Shown here one piece after another: positions 25,101 through 33,163 of a DNA stretch of 64,000 nt. Position numbers and translations under genes: made by a program. The stretch comes from Candidatus Calescibacterium sp. (GTDB taxonomy: Bacteria; DRYD01), in contig JANXBF010000002.1 in assembly GCA_025057615.1 (NCBI GenBank), positions 1 through 64,000 on the forward strand, written 5' to 3'. The notes beneath the pieces are model-generated. The model saw only the letters and a program-made list of their open reading frames with translations. It made no database searches and was not told where the DNA came from. The number at the start of each line of letters is the position of its first letter. Within the stretch, counting starts at the first letter, position 1.

Positions 25101-25415
25101 ATGTTGGCAATTGTTGAAATAAAAGGACATCAATATACTGTTAAGGATGGTCAAGTAATAACAACAGAAAAAATAGATGAAGAGCCTGGTAAAGAAATAG
25201 AAATAAAAAATGTTCTTTTACATTATGATGGTAAAGAACTGAAATTGGGAAAACCATATTTAGACCCCAGTAGTTTGAATATTAATTTAAGAGGTAAAAT
25301 TTTGAGACATTTTAAAGGACCTAAAATAATTGATTTTAAATATACACCTAAAAAGAGATATAGAAAAAAAAGAGGACATAGACAAGAATTAACGGAACTA
25401 CAAATATTGTTTTGA
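25101..25415 (+). CDS. rplU: 50S ribosomal protein L21
   Basis: 104-aa bL21, 23S-rRNA binding. Family features are MLAIVEIKGHQYTVKDGQ at the N-terminus, LHYDGKELKLGKPYLD in the middle and KYTPKKRYRKKRGHRQELTELQI at the C-terminus. AGAGAGGGAGAT precedes the ATG. rpmA (L27), its usual downstream partner, is not here; a hairpin overlapping the stop region suggests that transcription ends after this gene. Confidence 0.96.
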   Translation: MLAIVEIKGHQYTVKDGQVITTEKIDEEPGKEIEIKNVLLHYDGKELKLGKPYLDPSSLNINLRGKILRHFKGPKIIDFKYTPKKRYRKKRGHRQELTELQILF

Positions 25416-25440
25416 TTTTTTGTAATATTAGTTCTCTTTT
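25395..25440 (+). terminator. Putative intrinsic terminator after rplU
   Basis: GAACTA-CA-AATATT (25395-25408) can pair with AATATT-AGTTC (25424-25434) apart from a CA bulge, followed by TCTTTT. The left arm lies inside the last codons of rplU. AT-rich stem, so moderate confidence. Confidence 0.45.
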
Positions 25441-25555
25441 GTAGTGATTATATTCTTTCCATGCAGATCGCCATGTTAATTTGGTTTGTCTCTAATTCAT
25501 ATATAAAGGGATAAATATCTGTTGTGTAGTATTATATTGAGTAGGGTAGAATTAT

Positions 25556-25632
25556 GGTGGGTGTAGCTCAGCGGTTAGAGCAGTGGACTGTGGATCCACG
25601 GGTCGGGGGTTCAAGTCCCCTCACCCACCCCA
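25556..25632 (+). tRNA. tRNA-His (GTG)
   Basis: The acceptor arms GTGGGTG / CACCCAC pair fully, with the extra 5' G (25556) opposite discriminator C, the histidine-specific G-1:C73 pair. The anticodon loop CTGTGGA gives GTG. The T-arm is CGGGG-TTCAAGT-CCCC(T). The bases after the discriminator read CCA, so CCA appears encoded, unlike the other three tRNAs here. The next gene starts 8 bases after it. Confidence 0.96.
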
Positions 25633-25640
25633 AGTAAAAA

Positions 25641-26969
25641 ATGTCAATAAAAGTTACTCAAATACCGGGACCAAAGGTTGAAGAAATAGCAAGAGAAGAA
25701 AGAGAATTATTAGCCACATCAACTAAATGTTGGGATACTCCAGCAGGTCCTGTTGAGGCCAAGGGAATATACTTTAGAGATAAAGATGGTAATGTTTTGA
25801 TGGATTGGACAAATGGAATGGTTGTTATCTTGGGTCATAATCATCCTAGATGGAATGAATCTGTAATAGACCAGATAAATAAATTTGTTTATTTCAATGG
25901 TCCAGATTTTGTTTATGATGTTCAGAAAGAGGCTGCAAAGATTCTTACCCAGATAACTCCAGGTAACTGGAAAAAGAAAGTTTTCTTTTGTAACTCAGGT
26001 ACTGAAGCTAATGAAGCCGCTATGAAACTTGCCAGAATATCTCAGAAAAAGAACTTAATTATAGGTTTTCTTGGAGCATTTCATGGCAGAACTCAAGGTT
26101 CCCTATCTGTTACAGCTAGTAAGAGTGTTCAGAGAAAAGGTTATACTTCTTACTTAAATAACTCTTTTTCTGTTCCTTATCCTTATTGTTATAGATGTTG
26201 GTATAATATGACCTATCCTTCGTGTGATCTTTATTGTATTAGAGTAATAGAGAGATATTTTCAGCATAATTTACCTCCTGATGATGTTGCTGCTTTTATA
26301 TTTGAGCCTGTTCAAGGAGAAGGTGGATACATTGTTCCTCCACAGGAATCGTTTAAATTGTTGAAATCGATATTGGATAAGTATGGAATTTTAATGATAG
26401 CGGATGAAGTTCAGACAGGTTTTGGAAAAAGTGGTTACATGTTTGCTTCTTCATACTTTGGAGTAGAACCAGATATAATCACTATCGCCAAAGCCATATC
26501 GAACGGTCTTCCCATGGGTGCAACAGTTTTCAGGGCTTCATTGGATTTTAAAGAGCAGGGGATGCACTCCAACACTTTTGGTGGAAATCCCTTATCCTGT
26601 AGATCTCTTATAGAAGTCTATAATATCATACAAGAAGAAAGTTTGTTAAAAAGAGTTGTGGATATGGGAAATTACTTCAAACAGAAGTTGTATGAACTTA
26701 TGGAAAACAGCAGAACCATAGGTGATGTTAGAGTTTTGGGTATGTTAATTGGTATAGAGTTTGTTAAGGATAGAAGTACCAAGGAACCTGCTAAGGAAAT
26801 AAGAGATTTTGTGGTAAAAAGAGCATATGAAAAAGGGCTGTTACTTTTATCTTGTGGGCAATCTGTAATTAGAATAACTGCTTCTTATATTATTACTCAA
26901 CAGGAAATAGATGAGGGTATTAGAATAATTAAAGAGGCGGTTGAGGAGGCTGAAAAGCTATTTTTATAA
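25641..26969 (+). CDS. Class III aminotransferase, 4-aminobutyrate/ornithine type
   Basis: 442-aa PLP-dependent omega-aminotransferase. Motifs: DWTNGMVVILGHNHP, CNSGTEANEAAMKLAR, FHGRTQGSLSVTASK, FEPVQGEGGYIVPP, IADEVQTGFGKSG (PLP aspartate), IAKAISNGLPMGA with the PLP lysine, and NTFGGNPLSCRS. The complete FEPVQGEGG and DEVQTG signatures make GabT-like activity more likely than for the paralogue at 22.2 kb. It shares the C-x2-C-x8-C-x3-C insert (CYRC...C...C) with that paralogue. Its ATG is 11 bases after the tRNA-His discriminator base with no Shine-Dalgarno. Confidence 0.9.
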   Translation: MSIKVTQIPGPKVEEIAREERELLATSTKCWDTPAGPVEAKGIYFRDKDGNVLMDWTNGMVVILGHNHPRWNESVIDQINKFVYFNGPDFVYDVQKEAAKILTQITPGNWKKKVFFCNSGTEANEAAMKLARISQKKNLIIGFLGAFHGRTQGSLSVTASKSVQRKGYTSYLNNSFSVPYPYCYRCWYNMTYPSCDLYCIRVIERYFQHNLPPDDVAAFIFEPVQGEGGYIVPPQESFKLLKSILDKYGILMIADEVQTGFGKSGYMFASSYFGVEPDIITIAKAISNGLPMGATVFRASLDFKEQGMHSNTFGGNPLSCRSLIEVYNIIQEESLLKRVVDMGNYFKQKLYELMENSRTIGDVRVLGMLIGIEFVKDRSTKEPAKEIRDFVVKRAYEKGLLLLSCGQSVIRITASYIITQQEIDEGIRIIKEAVEEAEKLFL

Positions 26970-26971
26970 AA

Positions 26972-27451
26972 TTGAGGCGCTTATTAATTTTATTCGTTTT
27001 ATTATTTTCACTGACTATTTCTGTGGGTCAGGAGTTACTAAAGATTAAAAATATGACTTTATTTTATCCTTCATATTATATAAAAGTTGAGTTGTATAAT
27101 CAGTATCAGACGGTTGTTCTTCTTGATTCAAGAAATCAAAACAGGAGCTTATATGTTGAACTGTTGAGAACTGATATTAAGGATTATATAAAGCAAAACC
27201 TTTTGGATCTATATAGCCTTTATGAAGGGAAATATAAGGTGATTACAAATGAAGTTAGGAATTATAAGGGAAGAAATTTGTATGTTTTGGAGTACACTTT
27301 TGTTCAGCTTAATGAAGAGTATAAGACTGTAAAATACTTTTGGGAGTTTGAGAGTGGTTCTTATTTGGGTTTGTATTGTTTATCTCCTTTTGCTGAGTTT
27401 TCTCAAATTTATAGTGATTTTGTAAATCTTTTTCAATCAATTAAGGAGTGA
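26972..27451 (+). CDS. Small exported protein, unknown function
   Basis: 159 aa starting at TTG, two bases after the aminotransferase stop. The N-terminus MRRLLILFVLLFSLTISVGQE is a clear signal peptide, supporting this start. The mature part (FYPSYYIKVELYNQYQTVVLLDSRN..., ending FSQIYSDFVNLFQSIKE) resembles the layout of small PsbP/DcrB-like lipid-environment proteins, but no lipobox cysteine is present. AGGAGG lies about 22 bases upstream, too far to act directly, so coupling to the upstream gene is likely. Confidence 0.7.
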   Translation: MRRLLILFVLLFSLTISVGQELLKIKNMTLFYPSYYIKVELYNQYQTVVLLDSRNQNRSLYVELLRTDIKDYIKQNLLDLYSLYEGKYKVITNEVRNYKGRNLYVLEYTFVQLNEEYKTVKYFWEFESGSYLGLYCLSPFAEFSQIYSDFVNLFQSIKE

Positions 27452-27458
27452 GTATATT

Positions 27459-28826
27459 ATGACAAATTATATTGAATTTTCTAAAGAGGACGTATGTAGT
27501 TTAGAAAGGAAAGATATTGATATTCCTGATTTTTCTGAATTGGAAGTTGTAAGATATTTTACCAATTTGAGTAGGATAAATTGGGCTGTTGATGTTGGTT
27601 TTTATCCTCTGGGTTCCTGTACTATGAAGTATAATCCTAAGATTAATGATTTTATAGCCAATAAGTTTAATGATTTTCATCCTTATTTGGATGATGCTCA
27701 ACCAATTTTGGAATTATTGAAGAAGTTGGAGCATAGTATAGCTTATTTGGTTGGTTTGGATGCTGTGTCTCTTTTACCCGCTGCTGGTGCCCAAGGGGAA
27801 TATACAGCTTTACTTATTGCAAAGAAATATTTTAATACAAAATCTGAGTTGAGAGATACTGTTTTGATCCCAGACAGTGCACATGGGACCAATCCTGCTT
27901 CTGCCTCTATGGCAGGTTTCAATGTTATTACAATAAAAAGTAATAATCAGGGTCAGATAGATATTGATGATTTGAAGAATAAACTTGGTTCTCATGTTGC
28001 AGTGTTTATGATTACTAATCCTAATACTTTGGGAATTTATGAAAAAAATATAGAAGATATTACAAGGTTGTGTAGAGATTATGGGGTTTTGACTTATTAT
28101 GATGGAGCAAATTTCAATGCTATTATTGGTAAGTTAAGACCTGGGGATATGGGATTTGACATGGTTCACTTGAATTTGCACAAGACTTTTTCTACTCCTC
28201 ATGGTTCTGGAGGACCTGGTGCTGGACCTATTGCAGTTAGAGAGTTTTTGAAAAGGTTTCTCCCTGTTCCAGTGATCTCTTACAATGGTAAATACCGTTT
28301 GGATTTTGATTTGCCTGACAGTATTGGAATGATTAGAGATTTTTGGGGTAATATTGGTGTATTGGTAAGAGCTTTGGCTTATATATTATCCTATGGTAAA
28401 GATATAAGAAAAGTTTCTGAGTTTGCTGTTCTAAACGCAAATTATTTGAGAAAGAGGCTTAAAGATTATTTTGTTGATCCTTATGACCAGGAGTTTTGTG
28501 CACATGAGTTTGTCTTGTCTGCTTCAAATTATAAACCTATTAAAGCAATGGATATAGCAAAAAGAATGTTGGATTATAATGTTCATTCTCCGACAACTTA
28601 TTTTCCTCTTATTGTTGAGGAAGCTTTGATGATAGAACCGACGGAGACGGAAACTATTCATACTTTGGACCATTTTGTTGAGGTTGTGAAATCAGTTGTT
28701 AACGATATTAATACAGATCCTTCTTTACTCACAGAGGCTCCATTTAATACTCCTGTTGGTAGAGTTAATGATGCTCTTGCTTCAAGGGAACCTAAGCCTA
28801 CTAAAAAGAGTCTGAACAAAGAATAG
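27459..28826 (+). CDS. gcvPB: Glycine dehydrogenase (decarboxylating) subunit 2
   Basis: P-protein subunit 2 of the glycine cleavage system; the PLP-carrying half in two-subunit enzymes. Motifs: GFYPLGSCTMKYNPK, LPAAGAQGEYTALL, DSAHGTNPASASMAGF, MITNPNTLGIYE, YDGANFNAI and HLNLHKTFSTPHGSGGPGAG with the PLP lysine. 455 aa is slightly short for the subunit (~480). AAGGAG precedes the ATG. Subunit 1, GcvT and GcvH are not nearby. It abuts lnt (TAGTG overlap of one base). Confidence 0.95.
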   Translation: MTNYIEFSKEDVCSLERKDIDIPDFSELEVVRYFTNLSRINWAVDVGFYPLGSCTMKYNPKINDFIANKFNDFHPYLDDAQPILELLKKLEHSIAYLVGLDAVSLLPAAGAQGEYTALLIAKKYFNTKSELRDTVLIPDSAHGTNPASASMAGFNVITIKSNNQGQIDIDDLKNKLGSHVAVFMITNPNTLGIYEKNIEDITRLCRDYGVLTYYDGANFNAIIGKLRPGDMGFDMVHLNLHKTFSTPHGSGGPGAGPIAVREFLKRFLPVPVISYNGKYRLDFDLPDSIGMIRDFWGNIGVLVRALAYILSYGKDIRKVSEFAVLNANYLRKRLKDYFVDPYDQEFCAHEFVLSASNYKPIKAMDIAKRMLDYNVHSPTTYFPLIVEEALMIEPTETETIHTLDHFVEVVKSVVNDINTDPSLLTEAPFNTPVGRVNDALASREPKPTKKSLNKE

Positions 28827-30310
28827 TGATTTTATCTGTTTTACTTTTTTATTTTTGTTTTTTTTTAACTTTTTATTTTGATTTCGAGTTCAATGGTTTC
28901 TTATTTTTATTTGCATCTTTTTTTCTCGTGAGGAAATTGTTTGAGTATCAGATTGATTTGAAGAGGGTTTGGTTTTTCAGTTTGGGGCTCGGTTTTCTGT
29001 GTGTTCTATGGATGTGGTTTATTGTCAATTATGTTGGGTTTTTTTTCACTATACTGGCAATGTCGTTATCAATTTTTATTTTGAGTATTTTTTTTAGTTT
29101 GATGTTTTTACCATTTATTTGGATGAAGGCGAAAAGAGGGATTTTGGTATATTCATTGATTTATGGACTATATTTTGTTTTGTGGAATTATCTTTTTTAT
29201 ATTTTTGATGATTTAGGTCTGAGTTTTTTACAGTTCTATTTTACACAGAGTAGTATTTACTTGTTTTATCCCTTGTTTTCTATACATCCGATTCTTGTCA
29301 ATTTTGTTATGGTATTGTTGGTGTTTTACTTTGTTTATTTGGCATTTTTTAAAAATGTGAAAATGGTTTATTGGATTTTAGGAGTTCTTGTTTTATCAAA
29401 TTTGATTGCTAAGTTTTACTATGACTTTCTTTCTGGTATGATTTTGGGATATTTGAATGATAAGTTGAATAGAGAGAATGTTTTTTTATTTTTTATTTCT
29501 ACAGATACTGTTGCCCAGCCTCCAGATTATAGAATTAGGAACGAGAATATGACTTTTTATAAGTTATCCGTTGCTCTAGCATCAGCTTATTCCACTAAAA
29601 GGAATAATAAATCAATTTTTATTTTTTTCTTACCAGAGGGATCTTTGAGTAAGGATGAAAGGTATACGTTTAATTTGAATAATCCAAATTTAAGTTATTC
29701 AATAACTAATTTGAAATATAACATGAATAATTTGATTGGTAATCGGGATTTTTTTTCTATTTTTGGAAATAGCTTTCTTTTTTTTAATCCGACTTCTGTA
29801 GATTATGAAATAAAGAAGATATTTAATAGTGTTGTTTTATTAAGTTTTAATGATATAAATAACTTGAGAATTATTGATTATCAGATATACAGTAAACGTT
29901 TTTTGGTTCCATTTACTGAGGTTACACCTGGTTTTTTCAAATCCATTTCCAAATTTTTATCCAAATGGATAGTTCTTTACAAGTATCTCGATTATAGTGA
30001 AGGTAAAGATTATTTTAAAGAATTTGCTATTAGGGATATAAAATTCGTTCCACTTATATGTTTTGAAAGTTTTAAACACATATATCCTATATCGATTTAT
30101 TCTAATGTTGATTTTTTAGTGGTTTCTTCCAATGATAGTTGGTTTAAAAATAACCCGATGTTGTTTTTACATTTGAAAAGTGTTAGAGTTCTCTCTGTTG
30201 TTAAGAGAAAACCTGTTATTTTCTTAGCTAATGGTTATGAAAATAGGATCTTTATTTTCAGTGATAAGACTAGGAATATAAGAAATACAATTCATATAAT
30301 TAGTTTTTAG
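28826..30310 (+). CDS. lnt: Apolipoprotein N-acyltransferase
   Basis: Inner-membrane enzyme adding the third acyl chain to lipoproteins; implies a diderm envelope. The N-terminal ~200 residues form about six to seven hydrophobic helices, and a C-terminal nitrilase domain follows. The catalytic glutamate is in FLPEGSLS and the catalytic cysteine in PLICFESFKH. NDSWFKNNPMLFLHLKSVRVL matches the conserved 'NDaWF..s....qH...a..RA.E' region. 494 aa fits. GTG start overlapping the gcvPB stop. Very AT-rich with many Phe codons. The catalytic lysine between the two motifs cannot be placed by eye. Confidence 0.85.
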   Translation: MILSVLLFYFCFFLTFYFDFEFNGFLFLFASFFLVRKLFEYQIDLKRVWFFSLGLGFLCVLWMWFIVNYVGFFFTILAMSLSIFILSIFFSLMFLPFIWMKAKRGILVYSLIYGLYFVLWNYLFYIFDDLGLSFLQFYFTQSSIYLFYPLFSIHPILVNFVMVLLVFYFVYLAFFKNVKMVYWILGVLVLSNLIAKFYYDFLSGMILGYLNDKLNRENVFLFFISTDTVAQPPDYRIRNENMTFYKLSVALASAYSTKRNNKSIFIFFLPEGSLSKDERYTFNLNNPNLSYSITNLKYNMNNLIGNRDFFSIFGNSFLFFNPTSVDYEIKKIFNSVVLLSFNDINNLRIIDYQIYSKRFLVPFTEVTPGFFKSISKFLSKWIVLYKYLDYSEGKDYFKEFAIRDIKFVPLICFESFKHIYPISIYSNVDFLVVSSNDSWFKNNPMLFLHLKSVRVLSVVKRKPVIFLANGYENRIFIFSDKTRNIRNTIHIISF

Positions 30311-30427
30311 ATTGAGGTAATTTTTTATATATTATCTTTTTTACATTTTTTTTACAAATGAACCTCTTTATTTGTGTAAAAGTGATCAAAAAGAACGTTA
30401 AAATAATCATTAAGGAGGTAAATAATC

Positions 30428-31996
30428 ATGGCAAATATAAATAACAAGATTGTATATCCTGGAGTAAATCCGTTTATACCATTTTCTTCTGAGCCTGTTG
30501 TCTGGAATAAGGATGTTCCTGTTGACTACGATGTAAAATTGGATGATAGTTATAATGTTGAGCAGAGCGTGGGAGAGGAGGGGAAAAGGAAGAAATGGTT
30601 GGTTATACATTATGGAGCAGGAGATAATAACTTGGCAAAGATGATATTTTCTGATACTGATGAATTAGAAAAAGTTGGTTCTGACATTAATACACATATT
30701 GTCTCCATACTTGATGTTGGTAAGCAATGGGGTGTTCCGTTTAAAGGTGCCAGAATTTTTTACTTGAAGAAGGACGATGTTTCTGGTAAGATAAACTCAC
30801 CTGTTTTAAAGAACTTGGGACAGGTAAATACTGCTGACCCTGCATTTATGGCAAGTGTATTGAAAGAGATTATAAAGAGGTTCCCTGCTGATAACATCGC
30901 TATATTTATAGGTGATCACGGGGCTGGCTGGGAAGGTGCTATTGAAGATGATAGTTCTAATGGAAAGTTTATGAAAATAGGAGAGATAAGAGAGGCCTTA
31001 GAAAGTGTTGCTCAAAGTTTGGGTAAGAAAATAGATGTTTTGGCTTTTGATGCTTGTTTAATGGCAATGGCAGAAGTTGGGTATGAATTGAAGAATGCTG
31101 TTAAATATATGGTTGCAAGTGAGCAATTGGAAGGTGGGGGTGGATATAACTACACTATACTTTTCTCTAAGGCAATGGCTGATGCTATTAAAAATCTTCA
31201 ACAGGCAAATTTGGTAAAGATAAAGGTTGGTCCTGAAGAGTTTGCCAAACTTATAGTTAATGCTGCTAAAGAATATAGTAGAGATATAGAAACAATATCA
31301 GCAGTTGATTTGGAAAAAGTTTCCGATTTAGCAAATTCTATAAACCTATTTGCTGAGACTGTTATATCTAAAGCCAAGGAATCACAAATCTATGAAGCAC
31401 TTAGTAATTATCAAAAATTGACAGAGGAATTGAAATCTTTAAAATCGCAGAAGACTGAAGTTGATTATGATAAAGTCATAGAAATTTTGAAGAACTATAA
31501 TAATTTGATGCAAACTTTAGCTAATATTCTTGGAAGTGGTTCTAAGAGCGATCTAGATTTAGAGAAACAGTTGTCTCAATTGAAGGAGTTCGACGCTAAA
31601 CTGAATCAATTCTTATCTGCTTATTCCGCACTCAGTTTGTCTTCTAAGGTTCAAGATTTATTTGCTGAGCTCAATAATACCGATGCTAAAAAAATAAGAG
31701 AAAAAATAACTAAGACTCAGGGATTCTATGGTTCTTTCAGAGATCTGAAACATTTTATGCAGCTAATAGCTGAGGATAATACAATAAGTTTGGATGTTAG
31801 AGAAAAAGCAAAGGAAGTTATCAAATCTCTGGATCAATATGTTATAGCGGAGTTTCATGTTGAAAAGTATCCAAATGCAAATGGTGTAACAATAGAGCTT
31901 CCTTCATATGGTGGTGTCAAATCAGATTATAAGGATACCATGTTTGCAAAAGATACGAAATGGGATGAAATGTTGGATAAATTAAACAAGGTTTAA
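30428..31996 (+). CDS. Clostripain-family (C11) cysteine peptidase, apparently cytoplasmic
   Basis: 522-aa caspase-fold peptidase. The catalytic dyad is His164 in IGDHGAGW and Cys210 in LAFDACLMA, with the WLVIHYGAGDNNLA strand typical of the C11 family before it. Residues ~315-430 are helical and charged (a coiled-coil insertion) before a final beta segment. No signal peptide precedes residue 1, unusual because characterised clostripains are exported. AAGGAGG is placed 9 bases before the ATG, in a 117-base leader, so it is probably a separate transcription unit ending at the hairpin at 32037. Confidence 0.88.
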   Translation: MANINNKIVYPGVNPFIPFSSEPVVWNKDVPVDYDVKLDDSYNVEQSVGEEGKRKKWLVIHYGAGDNNLAKMIFSDTDELEKVGSDINTHIVSILDVGKQWGVPFKGARIFYLKKDDVSGKINSPVLKNLGQVNTADPAFMASVLKEIIKRFPADNIAIFIGDHGAGWEGAIEDDSSNGKFMKIGEIREALESVAQSLGKKIDVLAFDACLMAMAEVGYELKNAVKYMVASEQLEGGGGYNYTILFSKAMADAIKNLQQANLVKIKVGPEEFAKLIVNAAKEYSRDIETISAVDLEKVSDLANSINLFAETVISKAKESQIYEALSNYQKLTEELKSLKSQKTEVDYDKVIEILKNYNNLMQTLANILGSGSKSDLDLEKQLSQLKEFDAKLNQFLSAYSALSLSSKVQDLFAELNNTDAKKIREKITKTQGFYGSFRDLKHFMQLIAEDNTISLDVREKAKEVIKSLDQYVIAEFHVEKYPNANGVTIELPSYGGVKSDYKDTMFAKDTKWDEMLDKLNKV

Positions 31997-32014
31997 GATT
32001 AAACAAGGTTTAAA
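31981..32014 (+). repeat. 17-bp tandem duplication at the end of the C11 gene
   Basis: ATTAAACAAGGTTTAAG is followed directly by ATTAAACAAGGTTTAAA, duplicating the last codons and stop of the peptidase gene. Only one copy is coding. Looks like a recent slippage or duplication event. Confidence 0.9.
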
Positions 32015-32036
32015 TTGGGTTTTCATAGTCATTACC

Positions 32037-32066
32037 AAAGGGAGGTTGTAAATTACCTCCCTTTTG
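32037..32066 (+). terminator. Strong intrinsic terminator after the C11 peptidase gene
   Basis: Perfect 10-bp stem AAAGGGAGGT / ACCTCCCTTT with 8-base loop tgtaaatt, followed by TTGGATT. The T-run is short, so termination may be partial, but it is the best hairpin in the region and separates the peptidase gene from asd. Confidence 0.7.
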
Positions 32067-32108
32067 GATTATGTAAAAAATAATTTAATTATAAAGGAGG
32101 TAGTTTTA

Positions 32109-33065
32109 ATGAGAGTTTCTATTGTTGGTATTAATGGTTTGGTTGGTAAAGAATTAGAAAAATTGATAAAAGATAATACTAATTGGGATATTGAGGGTTT
32201 TGGTTCGTCTGATAAAATAGATTACGAAAAAATGAGAAAAAAGGATATTGTATTTTTATGTGTTGACAATGATGTTAGTGCTTCTATAGCTCCACATATA
32301 TATGATTACACTACTGTTATAGATAATAGTTCTTATTACAGGATGGATAGTGATGTGCCTCTTGTGGTTCCAGAAGTGAACATGGTTTATGATTGGGATA
32401 GTAGGAAATCAAAGAGAATAATTGCTAATCCTAATTGTTCAACCATTCAGCTTGTTATACCTTTGAAGCCAATTTTTGATAGTTACGGTATTGAGGAGGT
32501 TTTCGTTGCGACGTATCAATCAGTTTCCGGAGCGGGTAAGAAAGCTCTTGATGAGTTTAAGGATCAAATAAAGAGTAATCACTTTGAGAATAAATATTTG
32601 CCATATCCAATTGCATATAATTTGTTTCCTGTTATTGGAAATTTTTTTGAGGATAATATAGAAAACATTGTCTGTACTGAAGAAAAAAAGATTATGGAGG
32701 AAACGAATAAAATATTAAACTCTGATATAAATGTTCATCCTTTTACGGTAAGGGTTCCTGTTATAAGAGCTCATAGTCAGGCTGTTTTTGTAAGAACTAA
32801 GAGGGATTTTGAATATGAGCAACTTATTGGTTTACTTGATGAATTTGCAAGGTCGGGTGGTTTGAAAGTCTGGGTGGATAACAGTGTTTTACCACAACCA
32901 TATACTGTTTCAAATACAAATGAAGTTCATATTTCAAGAATAAGGAAGCTTGGTAGTAAATTAATCGGTTTTTGGAGTGTTTCTGATAATTTACTTCGTG
33001 GTGCTGCTTATAACGCTTTCCTGATTGCAAAGAAAATATTACAGAACAAAGTTGCTACTAAATGA
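32109..33065 (+). CDS. asd: Aspartate-semialdehyde dehydrogenase
   Basis: NADPH-dependent reduction of aspartyl phosphate to the semialdehyde, for lysine/diaminopimelate, threonine and methionine. I use ATG 32109 (MRVSIVGINGLVGKE) because AAAGGAGG lies 8 bases upstream and this is the family N-terminus; the track's TTG 32064 is inside the terminator region. Signatures: NPNCSTIQ with nucleophile Cys110, QSVSGAGKKALDE, and VIRAHSQAVFVRT with the catalytic histidine. 318 aa. No other lysine genes adjoin. A weak hairpin follows its stop. Confidence 0.95.
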   Translation: MRVSIVGINGLVGKELEKLIKDNTNWDIEGFGSSDKIDYEKMRKKDIVFLCVDNDVSASIAPHIYDYTTVIDNSSYYRMDSDVPLVVPEVNMVYDWDSRKSKRIIANPNCSTIQLVIPLKPIFDSYGIEEVFVATYQSVSGAGKKALDEFKDQIKSNHFENKYLPYPIAYNLFPVIGNFFEDNIENIVCTEEKKIMEETNKILNSDINVHPFTVRVPVIRAHSQAVFVRTKRDFEYEQLIGLLDEFARSGGLKVWVDNSVLPQPYTVSNTNEVHISRIRKLGSKLIGFWSVSDNLLRGAAYNAFLIAKKILQNKVATK

Positions 33066-33163
33066 AATGCTTTTAATAAAATTTTTTAATGAAATTTTTA
33101 AGTTAGGTTTTTACTTATAAAAGAAAGGATAGTTATCTTTTTTGTTGAAAAAACTTTTATAGA

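Noticed and set aside
32064-32108. TTG start for asd with 15 extra residues
   Set aside because: Lies in the terminator and before the SD; the family N-terminus begins at ATG 32109.
33124-33143. AAAGGATA/TATCTTTT hairpin with T-run after asd
   Set aside because: The loop is only two bases and one pair is G-T; too unstable to call as a terminator.
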